This document shows, piece by piece, positions 46,489 to 57,424 of a stretch of 64,000 nucleotides of DNA; positions within the stretch are counted from its first letter, which is position 1; every line of letters begins with the position of its first letter. Both the position numbers and the translations under genes were made by a program. The DNA is from Halomonas sp. GTDB lineage: Bacteria > Pseudomonadota > Gammaproteobacteria > Pseudomonadales > Halomonadaceae. The stretch lies in assembly GCF_020832045.1 (NCBI RefSeq), contig NZ_JAFIFK010000031.1, positions 1 through 64,000 on the forward strand, given 5' to 3'. The notes beneath the pieces are model-generated. The model did no database searches, was not told where the DNA came from, and worked only from the letters and a program-made list of their open reading frames with translations.

Positions 46489-47571
46489 ATGCCTCAGTTC
46501 GACCGGATACAGCCGCGCAAAGGGCGCGGTGCCACCTATAACCCCGTCAATCGTTTCAGTCCCACTCACAGCGAAACGCAGGATGACGGCTGGTGGCAGG
46601 AGGAGATGCCAACGCGCCTGGCCACGGTCGTCAGTGAAGAACAGGCACGCAGCGCATTGTCGTGGAACAATTCGCCCGACCTGCCTTTCGACCGTTCGCT
46701 AAATCCCTATCGCGGCTGCGAGCATGGCTGTATCTACTGTTATGCGCGCCCCAGCCACGCCTATTGGGACCTCTCCCCCGGCATAGACTTCGAAACTCGC
46801 CTGATCGCTCGCAGCGGGCTGGTCGATCGACTGCGGGAGGAGTTCTGCAAGAAGAGTTATGTTTGCCGGCCGATCGCTCTTTCAGGCAATACGGACTGCT
46901 ATCAGCCGCTGGAATCGGAGCGCGGCACCACTCGTGAGCTCCTCGCCTTTCTGCTCGAGTGTCGCCATCCGGTTTCGATCATCACCAAGAGCGCGCTGGT
47001 CCTGCGTGACCTCGACCTCCTGAGCGAGCTGGCCAAGCATCGCCTGACCCGAGTATCGATCAGCCTGACCAGCCTCGACAGCGACCTGAAGCGGACGCTG
47101 GAGCCGCGCACGGCGTCTCCCAGCGCACGGCTGCGCACCGTAGCACGATTGAGTGAAGCCGATATACCCGTCGGCGTCATGATCGCACCGGTGATACCAG
47201 GGCTGACCGACCATGAGCTGGAACGAATGCTGGAGTACGCTCGGGATGCCGGGGCCCAGTGGGCCGGTTGGACGCTGCTGAGGCTGCCGCGGGAAGTGGC
47301 ACCGCTGTTCGACGAGTGGCTTCAGGTCCACTATCCGGAGCGAGCGGGTAAAGTGATGAGCTTGATCCGCCAGTGCCGCAGCGGTGCCGATTACGACAGT
47401 CGTTTCGGCAAGCGGATGCGTGGCGAGGGGGTTTTTGCCGACCTGATCGGTCAGCGCTTCGACAAGGCGTGCCGGCGCCTCGGCCTCAACGACCCCGATA
47501 GAAGCGAGGCGCGCCAACTCGACGTCACCGCGTTCCGCCCGCCGCGAGCGCAGGGCGACCTGTTCGAGTGA
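46489..47571 (+). CDS. PA0069 family radical SAM protein
   Basis: A 360-residue radical SAM protein related to spore photoproduct lyase-like SplB proteins. The cluster motif is CEHGCIYCYARPSHAYW (CxxxCxxC). Preceding it is SWNNSPDLPFDRSLNPYRG, and then ALSGNTDCYQPLE, SIITKSALVLRDLDLL, RVSISLTSLD, EPRTASPSARL and GVMIAPVIPGLTD. The substrate of the family is unknown. It is divergent from the metal ATPase across a 116-base AT-rich region. Confidence 0.92.
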   Translation: MPQFDRIQPRKGRGATYNPVNRFSPTHSETQDDGWWQEEMPTRLATVVSEEQARSALSWNNSPDLPFDRSLNPYRGCEHGCIYCYARPSHAYWDLSPGIDFETRLIARSGLVDRLREEFCKKSYVCRPIALSGNTDCYQPLESERGTTRELLAFLLECRHPVSIITKSALVLRDLDLLSELAKHRLTRVSISLTSLDSDLKRTLEPRTASPSARLRTVARLSEADIPVGVMIAPVIPGLTDHELERMLEYARDAGAQWAGWTLLRLPREVAPLFDEWLQVHYPERAGKVMSLIRQCRSGADYDSRFGKRMRGEGVFADLIGQRFDKACRRLGLNDPDRSEARQLDVTAFRPPRAQGDLFE

Positions 47572-47575
47572 CGGC

Positions 47576-48571
47576 TCAAGGCACGATGACGGCAGCTCCC
47601 GTCAGCCGGCCCTCGCGCAGGTCGCTCAGCGCCTGGTTGGCCCGTTCCAGCGGGTAGGCGTGCGTCTCGGTGCGAATCGGCACCGTAGGTGCCAAGGCCA
47701 GGAACTCCTCGCCGTCCTGCCGGGTGAGATTGGCCACCGACTTGACGCTGCGCTCCTGCCACAGCAGGCGATAGGGGAAGGTGGGAATATCTGACATGTG
47801 GATACCGCCGGATACCACCGTGCCGCCAGGCCGCACCTGCGCCAGGGCCAGGGGCACCAACTCCCCCACCGGGGCGAACAGCAGCGCGGCATCGAGGGGC
47901 TCCGGCGGCGTCTGGTCGGCATTGCCGGCCCACACGGCGCCGAGCCGCCGGGCGAAGGCCTGGGCCGCGTCGTCGCCCGGCCGGGTGAAGGCATAGACTC
48001 GCTGCCCACGCGCCACGGCGAGCTGCACAAGGATATGCGCCGCGGCGCCGAAGCCGTAGATCCCGAGGCGCCGGTTCTGCTCGCCTCCGGCCAGGCGCCA
48101 GGTGCGATAACCGATCAACCCCGCGCATAGCAGCGGTGCTGCGGCCTGGGCGTCCTCGACGATCAAAGGGAAACAGTAGCGGGTATCGGCCACGCCGTAC
48201 TCGGCGTAGCCGCCATCGAGGGTATAGCCGGTGAAGCGCGCGTGGGGGCAGAGATTCTCGCGACCGGCCAGACAGGCCTCGCACTCGCCGCAGGTCCACC
48301 CCAGCCAGGGCACGCCGATGCGCATGCCCACATCCAGGTGCTGGACGCCCGCCCCCACCACGGTGACCTCACCGACGATCTCGTGACCGGGAACCAAGGG
48401 CAGTACGGGCGAAAGCAGCTCGCCGTCCACTACATGCAGGTCGGTGCGGCACACGCCACAGGCCAGCACGCGATACTGCACCTGCCCCGCCTCGGGTTCG
48501 GGGCGGGGCACCTGTTCCAGCCGCAGCGGCTGACCGGGGGCATGCATACGCATCGCGCGCATCGTGCTCAT
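47576..48571 (-). CDS. Zinc-dependent alcohol dehydrogenase family protein
   Basis: A 331-residue medium-chain dehydrogenase. The catalytic zinc ligands are in LACGVCRTDLHVVDGEL and PGHEIVGEV, and the structural zinc site has four Cys in GWTCGECEACLAGRENLC. The Rossmann region IYGFGAAAHILVQLAVARG departs from the usual GxGxxG (GFGAAA). The final strand is GAAVIVP. It resembles single-domain bacterial alcohol dehydrogenases of the AdhA/AdhP type. ATG 48571 has GAGGGAG upstream. It ends five bases from the convergent radical SAM gene. Confidence 0.9.
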   Translation of the reverse strand: MSTMRAMRMHAPGQPLRLEQVPRPEPEAGQVQYRVLACGVCRTDLHVVDGELLSPVLPLVPGHEIVGEVTVVGAGVQHLDVGMRIGVPWLGWTCGECEACLAGRENLCPHARFTGYTLDGGYAEYGVADTRYCFPLIVEDAQAAAPLLCAGLIGYRTWRLAGGEQNRRLGIYGFGAAAHILVQLAVARGQRVYAFTRPGDDAAQAFARRLGAVWAGNADQTPPEPLDAALLFAPVGELVPLALAQVRPGGTVVSGGIHMSDIPTFPYRLLWQERSVKSVANLTRQDGEEFLALAPTVPIRTETHAYPLERANQALSDLREGRLTGAAVIVP

Positions 48572-48646
48572 GACGGCTCCCTCGCAATGAAGTCTCTTCG
48601 GGGAGCATAGCGCAGCCTCTCGGCTGCGCTCAGTTCCGTGCTCAGT

Positions 48647-49501
48647 TCAGCTCACCGCCACCTCGTAGCCGGTGAACTTGCGCAGGTTGATCACGCCGGT
48701 GTCGAGAATCAGGTACTGGCCCTTGAGGCCCATCAGCGTTCCGGACACCTCGGGCTGCTTGTCGAAGTTGTGCGATACGATCTTGCGGGGAAACTCCAGC
48801 ACCGGATAGTCGAAAGTGACCGGCGGCTCGTCGAGCACCTGGATGCTGTCGACTCCGAAGCGCTCACGCAGGGAGCCGAGCCCGCTTTCCAAACGCGCCA
48901 GAAGGCGATCGCGCTCGGCGAGGAGGTCCAGCGGCTCGACTTCACCCTTGAGCATGGCGCGCCAGTTGGTACGGTCCGCCACCTCTTCCTTGAACAGCAT
49001 TTCGACCAGGCCGGACTGCAGACGTGTCTGGACAGACAAGACCGGCAGCGCCTGAATCGCACCCTGATCGAGCCAGCGCGTCGGCACCTGAGTTCCGCGT
49101 GTAATACCGACCTTGAGACCCGACGAATTGGCCAGGTAGACCACATGAGGCTGGAAGCAGAAGCGCTCGGCCCACGTCGGCTCGCGGCAGGTACCAGCAT
49201 CGAAGTGACAGGTCTCGGGCTTGACGATGCAGGTATCGCACTGGGCCAGTTTCTTGAAGCAGGGGTAGCAGTAACCTTGAGCGAAGCTCTTCTTCGTCGC
49301 CCGGCCGCAGTGGGTACAGGCAATCGCCCCGGTCCACTGCAGCCGCAGCGGCTGGCCGAGCCGCGCGTTCAAGTCGAGGCGGTGCTCACCGGCACGCAGC
49401 GTGTAGATCACCGCGCCCCCCTGCTCGCCCGGCGCAACGGCCATCTTGCTGAGGCAGCCCTGTACGATCGGGGCGACCTCGATAATGCTGTCCTCAATCA
49501 C
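48647..49501 (-). CDS. DUF2797 family protein
   Basis: A 284-residue protein of unknown function. The Cys-rich part (CTHCGRATKKSFAQGYCYPCFKKLAQCDTC then CHFDAGTC) probably binds zinc. It is followed by VVYLANSSGLKVGITRGTQVPTRWLDQGA, which recalls a GIY-YIG-like core, and the C-terminal LKGQYLILDTGVINLRKFTGYEVAV typical of DUF2797. The start is GTG 49501, which overlaps the 3' end of the DUF1315 gene by 8 bases; ATG 49444 is an alternative. The two genes are often paired. Confidence 0.86.
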   Translation of the reverse strand: MIEDSIIEVAPIVQGCLSKMAVAPGEQGGAVIYTLRAGEHRLDLNARLGQPLRLQWTGAIACTHCGRATKKSFAQGYCYPCFKKLAQCDTCIVKPETCHFDAGTCREPTWAERFCFQPHVVYLANSSGLKVGITRGTQVPTRWLDQGAIQALPVLSVQTRLQSGLVEMLFKEEVADRTNWRAMLKGEVEPLDLLAERDRLLARLESGLGSLRERFGVDSIQVLDEPPVTFDYPVLEFPRKIVSHNFDKQPEVSGTLMGLKGQYLILDTGVINLRKFTGYEVAVS

Positions 49502-49778
49502 GCGATGCGTCCCGAGCCAACCCAGCCAACTCCGGAGGCACGTCGGTACCGCTGCTGGCACTGCCGCAGGTGCGTTGGTGCAGGTAGCCGACCCTCAGCT
49601 CCTCCGGCACGTTGTTTTCGTGCTCGTAGCGGATCACCGCCTCGAGGCAAAGCTCGGTCTGCTCTGCGCTCAGCAGGCGCCCATCGGGCCACTTGCGCAG
49701 CGCCACCGCCTGCTTGAGGCTCTCGTAGATGGTCGGGGTCATCTGGCGGATCATGCGCTCGAAGGTCATATCGCTCAT
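49494..49778 (-). CDS. DUF1315 (YeaC-like) protein
   Basis: A 94-residue protein of the YeaC/DUF1315 family: MTFERMIRQMTPTIYESLKQAVALRKWPDGRLLSAEQTELCLEAVIRYE, a small helical domain. ATG 49778 fits the family start; the frame is open to 49868. It precedes and overlaps the DUF2797 gene. Function is unknown. Confidence 0.88.
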   Translation of the reverse strand: MSDMTFERMIRQMTPTIYESLKQAVALRKWPDGRLLSAEQTELCLEAVIRYEHENNVPEELRVGYLHQRTCGSASSGTDVPPELAGLARDASRD

Positions 49779-49806
49779 TGGGAACTCTCTCGGGGAACTC
49801 TCTCGA

Positions 49807-50655
49807 TCAAAGGCGGCGTGCACGTCCGGAATAATACCATCCGAGAAGCAGACCCACGACCAGCCCACCCAGGTGGGCCTCGTTGGCCACGTTGCCGAAA
49901 CCCACTGCCGCGGCCATGTCGGTCATGGTGAAGACCATCCAGCCAAGCATGAACACCACCAGCATCTGAGGCACGAAGAAGCCGCTCTGCGGGGCGCGTC
50001 GCGACATCAGCCAGACGTAGCCGAGCAGGGCGAAGTCCACCCCCGACATGCCGCCGAACAGCACGGTGCCGGTGGCGTACTGGGCCAGGTTGGCGCCGAT
50101 ACCGGCAACCAGCAGGATAGCGAGCATGCGCCCGCTGCCCTGGAGCGACTCGACCTGGCGGCCGAAGTACCACAGCCACATCATGTTGAAGATGAGGTGC
50201 ATCCAGCCGAAATGCAGGAAGGCCGGCGACAGCAGCCGCCATACCTGGCCCGAGGTCAGCGCATCCGTCAGGCTACCGAAGGCCAGCCCGCCGCCTACGA
50301 CGCCAATCGGCACGATGGTCAGCATGGCCACCACGATATCGCCGAGCACATACATCAGGGCGAATACCAGCAGTGAAATACCCACTGCCGTGGCCGTGAC
50401 CGGCGCCTGGCGAAAAGGCACGGCCAGAGAGCCACCGCCTACCGCAGGGCGTTTGCGTCGCTCGGGCATGATCCGCTCACCGCGCTGCCAGCGGGTCAGC
50501 AGCTGCATCATGGCATCGTGTTGGCCGGGATCGGCTAGCCAGAGCGCCTGCCCCTCCGTTTCCTCGGTGAAGCGATGACCGATCCGGTGCGCCCAAAGGG
50601 CTCGGCGCAGCTCGCGGGTGTCCGTTTCGTGGGGGAACAGCATGACGCGATACAT
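49807..50655 (-). CDS. Rhomboid family intramembrane serine protease
   Basis: A 282-residue membrane protease. An N-terminal soluble domain (about 1-85) precedes six to seven helices. The catalytic dyad is Ser204 in GGMSGVDFALLGY (GxSG) and His261 in NEAHLGGLVVGLLLG, with the His-Asn helix motif HFGWMHLIFNMMWLW (152-156 region). It resembles GlpG-like rhomboids. The ATG at 50655 has AGGAAG upstream; a TTG at 50673 is an alternative. The substrate is unknown. Confidence 0.93.
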   Translation of the reverse strand: MYRVMLFPHETDTRELRRALWAHRIGHRFTEETEGQALWLADPGQHDAMMQLLTRWQRGERIMPERRKRPAVGGGSLAVPFRQAPVTATAVGISLLVFALMYVLGDIVVAMLTIVPIGVVGGGLAFGSLTDALTSGQVWRLLSPAFLHFGWMHLIFNMMWLWYFGRQVESLQGSGRMLAILLVAGIGANLAQYATGTVLFGGMSGVDFALLGYVWLMSRRAPQSGFFVPQMLVVFMLGWMVFTMTDMAAAVGFGNVANEAHLGGLVVGLLLGWYYSGRARRL

Positions 50656-50730
50656 GAACGCTTCCTGAACCAATGTGTTATGAGCATCTTGCGCTGCGCC
50701 GAATCATTTCTCAAATTTGCCAAAGGACAC

Positions 50731-50765
50731 AAAGAAAAAGTCCGGCGGAAGGGGGGCCGCCGGAC
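50731..50765 (-). terminator. Intrinsic terminator of the metallophosphoesterase operon
   Basis: On the minus strand, a 9-bp stem (GTCCGGCGG/CCGCCGGAC, 50740-50765) with an 8-base loop is followed by TTTTTCTTT. It lies about 100 bases after the metallophosphoesterase stop. Confidence 0.85.
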
Positions 50766-50864
50766 AAGAGCAAGGGATCATTCAAGGGAACACCTATTCA
50801 GATGAGCTTTACGAAAGGAAGTTCATGGCCGTGATAAAAAAAAATGTAAAACTTTGTATCGACC

Positions 50865-51866
50865 TCAATCGAAATCGATTTCCCAGGGGCGCGGCCTGGC
50901 CTCCTCCTCTTGTGGCACCCTGACCCAGACGAAGTGATTGGCATCCAGGCGTCGTTCGCCGCTCCAGCGGTAGGCGACAAGGCGCCCGAATTTAACCGCG
51001 CTGTAGTCGAGGCAGGCGATATTGGCGGTCGGCAAAGCGGGAACGCCTTCACACCAGTAGTGGCCAATGAACAGGGGCGGCTGATCGAGGCCATAGTGAG
51101 GCAGACTTGCCCGCTCATCGGCACTGAGCTCACGCTCCTCGAGATCGTCGGGCAGGTTATCCGGCTGAAAGATCACATCGCCCCAGGTTGCAGGCTGCCG
51201 GGCCCAGAAATGAGCGCGAAAACTGCGTCGGGTAAAGCCGTCACCGGAATGGATCTCCACCCCTTTGGGAAGCGTTAGGTGCACACCACGTGTCAAGCGG
51301 TCCAGCACCCTGAAGGCGAGCGTGTCGGGTGACACAGACTGCTGCAGGAACGTTTCGTCAATGATGCCGCCGGGGCACTCCCGCTTCAGCGCGTCGATCA
51401 GCGACTGGTCCCAGCAGGCATGCACGACCCGAAACTCACCGAAATCCAGATAGAGTGGAATTTCCATGAACCAGGCCAGGGTCTCGTCCCATTCCGCCGG
51501 GTAGTCGCGGTACTGCTCGAGAGTTTCCTTGATGATGCGGTTGTGCCGGGGAGAGTGCGGGCGCAGCCACTCGCCACCGTGATGGCTCGGTGCGCGATGG
51601 CTGTAAGCGAGCGCATTGTACTCGTGGTTGCCCATGACGATATGGGCTTCGCCCTCTTCCACCATGCGACGGGCAATGCTCACCGCCAGGCGAATGCGCG
51701 GACCGCGATCGATAAGGTCACCTAGAAAGATCACCTTGCGCCGGGGGTGACGATAGACACCGCCACGCTGGTGGTAGCCGAGCTTCTCGAGCAGGGCTCC
51801 CAGGGTGGCGCCGCAGCCATGCACGTCGCCAATCAGGTCGTAGCCTTCCAGTGCCGCCTGCCTCAC
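50865..51866 (-). CDS. Metallophosphoesterase (calcineurin-like)
   Basis: A 333-residue protein phosphatase-like enzyme with the metal motifs GDVHG, GDLIDRGPRIRLAV, GNHEYNAL and the later His in VVHACWD and GHYW. This is the PrpA/ApaH-like phosphodiesterase family, with a C-terminal tail rich in acidic residues. The start is GTG 51866 with GGGAG upstream, one base after the nadK stop; the frame is open to 51917. The physiological substrate is unclear. Confidence 0.88.
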   Translation of the reverse strand: MRQAALEGYDLIGDVHGCGATLGALLEKLGYHQRGGVYRHPRRKVIFLGDLIDRGPRIRLAVSIARRMVEEGEAHIVMGNHEYNALAYSHRAPSHHGGEWLRPHSPRHNRIIKETLEQYRDYPAEWDETLAWFMEIPLYLDFGEFRVVHACWDQSLIDALKRECPGGIIDETFLQQSVSPDTLAFRVLDRLTRGVHLTLPKGVEIHSGDGFTRRSFRAHFWARQPATWGDVIFQPDNLPDDLEERELSADERASLPHYGLDQPPLFIGHYWCEGVPALPTANIACLDYSAVKFGRLVAYRWSGERRLDANHFVWVRVPQEEEARPRPWEIDFD

Positions 51867-51867
51867 C

Positions 51868-52761
51868 TCAGTCTCCCAGCCGATTGCTCCAGCCCAGCTT
51901 GCTGCGCAGGACCTCATAGAAGTTATGACCGATGGGATGCACCAGTTGCACCCGCTGCGGCTTGCGCTTTACTACCAGCACGTCATCGGGCTTGGCCACA
52001 GCCCGGGTCTGCCCGTCACAGCTGATATGGGGATATGTCTGGTTGGTTTCGCCGATATGCACACGGATTTCACTGGCGGCATCGATGACGATGGGCCGGC
52101 TGGAGAGCGTGTGGGGAAACATCGGCACCAATTCGATGACGTCGAGCTTGGGATGCATGATCGAGCCGCCCCCGGATAGGGCATAGGCGGTAGAACCGGT
52201 GGGAGTGGCCATGATCAGGCCGTCGCTGCGCTGGCTGTAGACGAACTGGTTGTCGATGAACAGCTCGAATTCGATCATGCGCACCGCCTTGCCCGGGTGC
52301 AGCACCACTTCGTTCAAGGCATCGCCGCTACCTACCAGCGTGCCGTCACGGTACAGCTCCGCATCGAGCAGAAAACGCTCCTCGACCTCGTACTGTCCGG
52401 CCAATACCTGGCCTACCCGCTCTTCGACCTCGTCCGGCGAGATATCGGTAAGAAAGCCCAGTCGGCCGCGATTCACGCCCAGCATCAGGGTGCCGCTGAG
52501 GCACAGCGTACGCGCAGCACCCAACAGGCTGCCATCGCCGCCAACCACGATGACGAGGTCGCAGAGTTCGCCCAGGGTCCGCCGGCTGGCCTCGGGACAA
52601 CCGTGGTCAGGCATGACGGTCGCCGTGCGATCCTCGATGACGACGTGATAACCGCCCCTCTCGAGGTAGTGCATCAGTCGCGTCAGGGTGTCCACCACCT
52701 TGGAGCTGCCCAGGCGGCCGATCAAACCGATGCTTTTGAACCCGTCGCGCTGCTCGTGCAT
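51868..52761 (-). CDS. nadK: NAD kinase
   Basis: A 297-residue enzyme that makes NADP from NAD and ATP; E. coli NadK has 292. The motif GGDGSLLGAAR is followed by LGVNRGRLGFLTD, LNEVVLHPGKAVRMIEFELFI, RSDGLIMATPTGSTAYALSGGGSI and TLSSRPIVI. ATG 52761 has GAGGCGAGG upstream; an ATG at 52791 and the open frame beyond are less likely. It is transcribed with the metallophosphoesterase and is the second NAD-pathway gene in the window. Confidence 0.95.
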   Translation of the reverse strand: MHEQRDGFKSIGLIGRLGSSKVVDTLTRLMHYLERGGYHVVIEDRTATVMPDHGCPEASRRTLGELCDLVIVVGGDGSLLGAARTLCLSGTLMLGVNRGRLGFLTDISPDEVEERVGQVLAGQYEVEERFLLDAELYRDGTLVGSGDALNEVVLHPGKAVRMIEFELFIDNQFVYSQRSDGLIMATPTGSTAYALSGGGSIMHPKLDVIELVPMFPHTLSSRPIVIDAASEIRVHIGETNQTYPHISCDGQTRAVAKPDDVLVVKRKPQRVQLVHPIGHNFYEVLRSKLGWSNRLGD

Positions 52762-52825
52762 GCCCTCGCCTCTCGAATCATGACCATTCATTATGAGGAC
52801 TGGGGACAGCCCGGGCAAACGCGAC

Positions 52826-53695
52826 TCAAGCGACGGCCGGAGCCCGGCGCCGCAGCCACCATTCGTTGAGCACCAGTGAGCCGACGATGATCGCTCCGCC
52901 CAACCCCAGCCGCACGAGGTCGGCATCGCGATTCCAGATCACAAGATTGACCGCCAGCCCAGCGGGTATGAGCGCGTTGTTCATGATCGCCAGGGCCCCG
53001 GCATCTACGCGGGTAGCGCCTAGATTCCAGAAGAAGTAGCCGAGCCCCGAGGCCACCAGACCCAGCCAGGCCAGCACGCCCCACTGCACATTGGTGGTCG
53101 GCATAGCTGCCGTGGTACCAAGCAAAGCGAAGGCCGGCAGCGCAACCACCAGAGCCCCTAAATAGAACCAGGCAAAGACACTGTGTCGTGGCAGCTCGGC
53201 GGGCAGCGTTACGGAGAGGCGCCGATAACCCACCTGGCCCAGCGCAAAGCAGAAGTTCGCCCCCTGCACGACCAGAAAACCGAGCCAAAAGCCGCTGTCG
53301 ATACCGTCGTAGCGAATCACTGCAGCCCCCAGCACGGCCAAGGCGGCGGTAAGCAGATAGAAAGGGGTGAAGCGTCCGAACAGTGCATCGTCGAGCAGCG
53401 TCACGTAGAGCGGCGTGAAAATGGTGAAGAGCAGCACTTCCGGTACCGAGAGCAGCATGAAGGACTGGTAGAAGAAGATGTACATCACCCCGAGCTGTAC
53501 GGCGCCCAAGGCCATCAGCGCCAGGCGCTGGCGACCCAGCAACAGCTTCGGACGCAGGAACGGCAGGAAGATCAGGGCGGCCAAGGCCACTCGCACCAGT
53601 ACCGCAAAATAGCTGTCCACCTGGCCGGCCAGATAGACGCCGATCAGCGAGAACGAGAAGGCCCAAAGCGCTGTGACGCCAATCAAGTAGCCCAC
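52826..53695 (-). CDS. DMT (EamA-like) family transporter
   Basis: A 289-residue inner-membrane protein with ten hydrophobic helices in two EamA-type halves. These include LIGVTALWAFSFSLIGVYLAG, the PEVLLFTIFTPLYVTLLDDAL loop and WGVLAWLGLVASGLGYFFWNLGA. It probably exports or imports a small metabolite. GTG 53695 has GAGG six bases upstream; the in-frame TTG at 53701 has no good site. It is followed by nadK after 64 bases on the same strand. Confidence 0.85.
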   Translation of the reverse strand: MGYLIGVTALWAFSFSLIGVYLAGQVDSYFAVLVRVALAALIFLPFLRPKLLLGRQRLALMALGAVQLGVMYIFFYQSFMLLSVPEVLLFTIFTPLYVTLLDDALFGRFTPFYLLTAALAVLGAAVIRYDGIDSGFWLGFLVVQGANFCFALGQVGYRRLSVTLPAELPRHSVFAWFYLGALVVALPAFALLGTTAAMPTTNVQWGVLAWLGLVASGLGYFFWNLGATRVDAGALAIMNNALIPAGLAVNLVIWNRDADLVRLGLGGAIIVGSLVLNEWWLRRRAPAVA

Positions 53696-53753
53696 GGTCA
53701 ACCTCGCATTCCGTTTAGAGTTGACGCGGATTATACCGCCAACCTGCCACTCT

Positions 53754-55460
53754 TCAATGTGACTGTTGTCGCCCTGGCTCAGCCACTTCAGGCCCTGGCG
53801 GTTCGAACGGGCCGGCCTGCGCGACTGCGACTGCAGCTGCCTCGCTACGCTCGCGCCGTGTCGTGGCGAAGTATTCTTCCAGGCGGGCGTCCGCCTCCTC
53901 GCCGAAAAGGATTACACAGGCCTCGCGCAGTCCGGGTGAGCGGCGCATCGCCTCCTCATGCACTACCAGCGCGATCTTTGAGCGCCGCCGCAAAAAGTCT
54001 TCCAGGCGTGTGATCATCTCGCGCCGCTTGGCGTAATGCAGCTCGCAGCGCAGGTACTCGGTCCCCTCGATCAACACCTCGGCCTGGCGCGGATCCTCAC
54101 GAATCTCCTCGAGCATCTCCAGTGCATGGGTACCGTAGCGGCGCCACAGTCGCGTCGAAAGCGGCTCGGAGGCGTCACTGGCGGTCATGTCGTCGAGGCG
54201 CATCAGCCTGGCCTGATGCAGAAACTCACGCCGCATCTGATCGGGCGGCTCACCGTACCAGCGGTGCTTGGGATAGGGCACCTCAACGCCCATTCGGGCG
54301 ACGGCACCGACGATCTCCTCGCCCACATTGAGACAGTCGGTGAGCTTGCCGCCGAAGATACTCAGGTGAGCATCGTACTGGTTGATATCGATGGCGTGTT
54401 TGCGCGAAAGCTGTAGAAAGTCGCGCCCGCTGCCACCTTCGGCCTTAACCGCCAAGGGGCGAACCCCGCAGCGAATGGAGATGATGTCCTTCTTGCCCAG
54501 CGGCGAGTCGAGCTTCAGTCGTTTGTTGATATTGTCGAGCACGAAGCGGATGTCCTCTTCGGTGGCCGTCACCTCGGGCCGCTCGACGCGGGTATCGGTG
54601 GTGCCGATACAGGTTCTCGGCCCCATGGGTATGACGAAGAACAGCCTGCCATCGTCGGCGAAGAACGCCAGCACCCGCTGACTGTCGGTCAGCCGCGGTA
54701 CGATCAGATGGATGCCCTTGGAATAGACATGACGGTGGTCGGTGGCCTGGCCGGTAAGGGTATTGTGCTCGTCGACCCAAGGGCCGGCAGCATTGATCAG
54801 CACCCGGGAACGGACTTCCGTCTCTCGGCCCGTGATGACATCGCGAACGCAGGTCGTCCAACCACCCTCGTCGCGCCTCGCTCCCAGTGACTCGACGTAA
54901 TTGGCCGCCACGGCACCGTAATTGAGCGCACCGCGCACGAAATTGAAGACGAAACGGGCATCGTTGTCGTGCAGGTAGGCATCCGAATACTCGAACCCGC
55001 CAATGGCGCTGGCGGTATCGATGATCGCTTCGCTGTCCCGAATGGCCGTCGGGGACAGAAAGCGCGGAATGCGCGTAAAGCCGTTGCCGATCAGCCAATA
55101 GAGCCAGGCACCGGCCCAGAGGTGGCGCGGGTGATAGCGAAACCCTTGGGTGATGGTAGTGAGAAATCGGATCTCCTGCACCGTAGCGGGATAGCTCTTG
55201 ATCAGATGATTGCGGCTCTTGCACAGCTTTCGCACCAGCGCAAAGTCGCGGCTTTCCATGTACTTGATGCCACCCCACACCAGATTGGATGAATGCATGC
55301 TGGTGCTGCCGGCAAAGTCACCACGCTCGATCAGTGCGACTCTCACCCCCTTTCCGGCCAGGGCCGCAGCCGCTGAAGCCCCATTGATGCCGGCGCCCAC
55401 GATCAAGACGTCGAAAACCTCATTGCCCAGCTTGTCGATATTGCTGCTACGCAATTCCAT
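53754..55460 (-). CDS. glpD: Aerobic glycerol-3-phosphate dehydrogenase
   Basis: A 568-residue FAD enzyme that oxidises glycerol-3-phosphate to dihydroxyacetone phosphate and passes electrons to quinone at the membrane. The FAD motif DVLIVGAGINGASAAAALAGKG opens the protein; then MHSSNLVWGGIKYMESRDFALVRKL, NAAGPWVDEHN, FFVIPMGPRTCIGTTDTRVE, GVRPL and SIFGGKLTDCLNVGEE. The C-terminal 20 residues look disordered. It is the last gene of the glycerol locus, separated from glpV by a hairpin terminator. Confidence 0.96.
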   Translation of the reverse strand: MELRSSNIDKLGNEVFDVLIVGAGINGASAAAALAGKGVRVALIERGDFAGSTSMHSSNLVWGGIKYMESRDFALVRKLCKSRNHLIKSYPATVQEIRFLTTITQGFRYHPRHLWAGAWLYWLIGNGFTRIPRFLSPTAIRDSEAIIDTASAIGGFEYSDAYLHDNDARFVFNFVRGALNYGAVAANYVESLGARRDEGGWTTCVRDVITGRETEVRSRVLINAAGPWVDEHNTLTGQATDHRHVYSKGIHLIVPRLTDSQRVLAFFADDGRLFFVIPMGPRTCIGTTDTRVERPEVTATEEDIRFVLDNINKRLKLDSPLGKKDIISIRCGVRPLAVKAEGGSGRDFLQLSRKHAIDINQYDAHLSIFGGKLTDCLNVGEEIVGAVARMGVEVPYPKHRWYGEPPDQMRREFLHQARLMRLDDMTASDASEPLSTRLWRRYGTHALEMLEEIREDPRQAEVLIEGTEYLRCELHYAKRREMITRLEDFLRRRSKIALVVHEEAMRRSPGLREACVILFGEEADARLEEYFATTRRERSEAAAVAVAQAGPFEPPGPEVAEPGRQQSH

Positions 55461-55480
55461 GTGCGGACCTTTTCAAGACA

Positions 55481-55511
55481 AAAGCCCCGTTCGGCGAGCG
55501 CCGAACGGGGC
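55481..55511 (-). terminator. Terminator/attenuator between glpV and glpD
   Basis: An 11-bp stem GCCCCGTTCGG/CCGAACGGGGC with loop CGAGCG is followed by TTTTGTC on the minus strand. It lies just 21 bases before the glpD start, so it should reduce read-through into glpD or process the transcript. Confidence 0.85.
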
Positions 55512-55620
55512 CTGTGATGACCCGGACGGGCTACCGGAAACACGAATCGGTTGCTGATCCGACGCCCCTCCAGGGGCGCCGGTCTAGGATGTCGAGCCAG
55601 GCGATGCCTGGCATCGAACG

Positions 55621-57360
<1,740 letters not shown>

Positions 57361-57424
57361 GTTGACCTCGTTATGCGTGTTGTTAGTCATCCGTGACACC
57401 ATTTGTCGTCCGTACTGCCTTGGT

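Noticed and set aside
50717..50923. A 68-codon plus-strand frame in the gap before the metallophosphoesterase
   Set aside because: It reads through an intrinsic terminator hairpin and the end of the convergent gene, and starts at TTG without a site.
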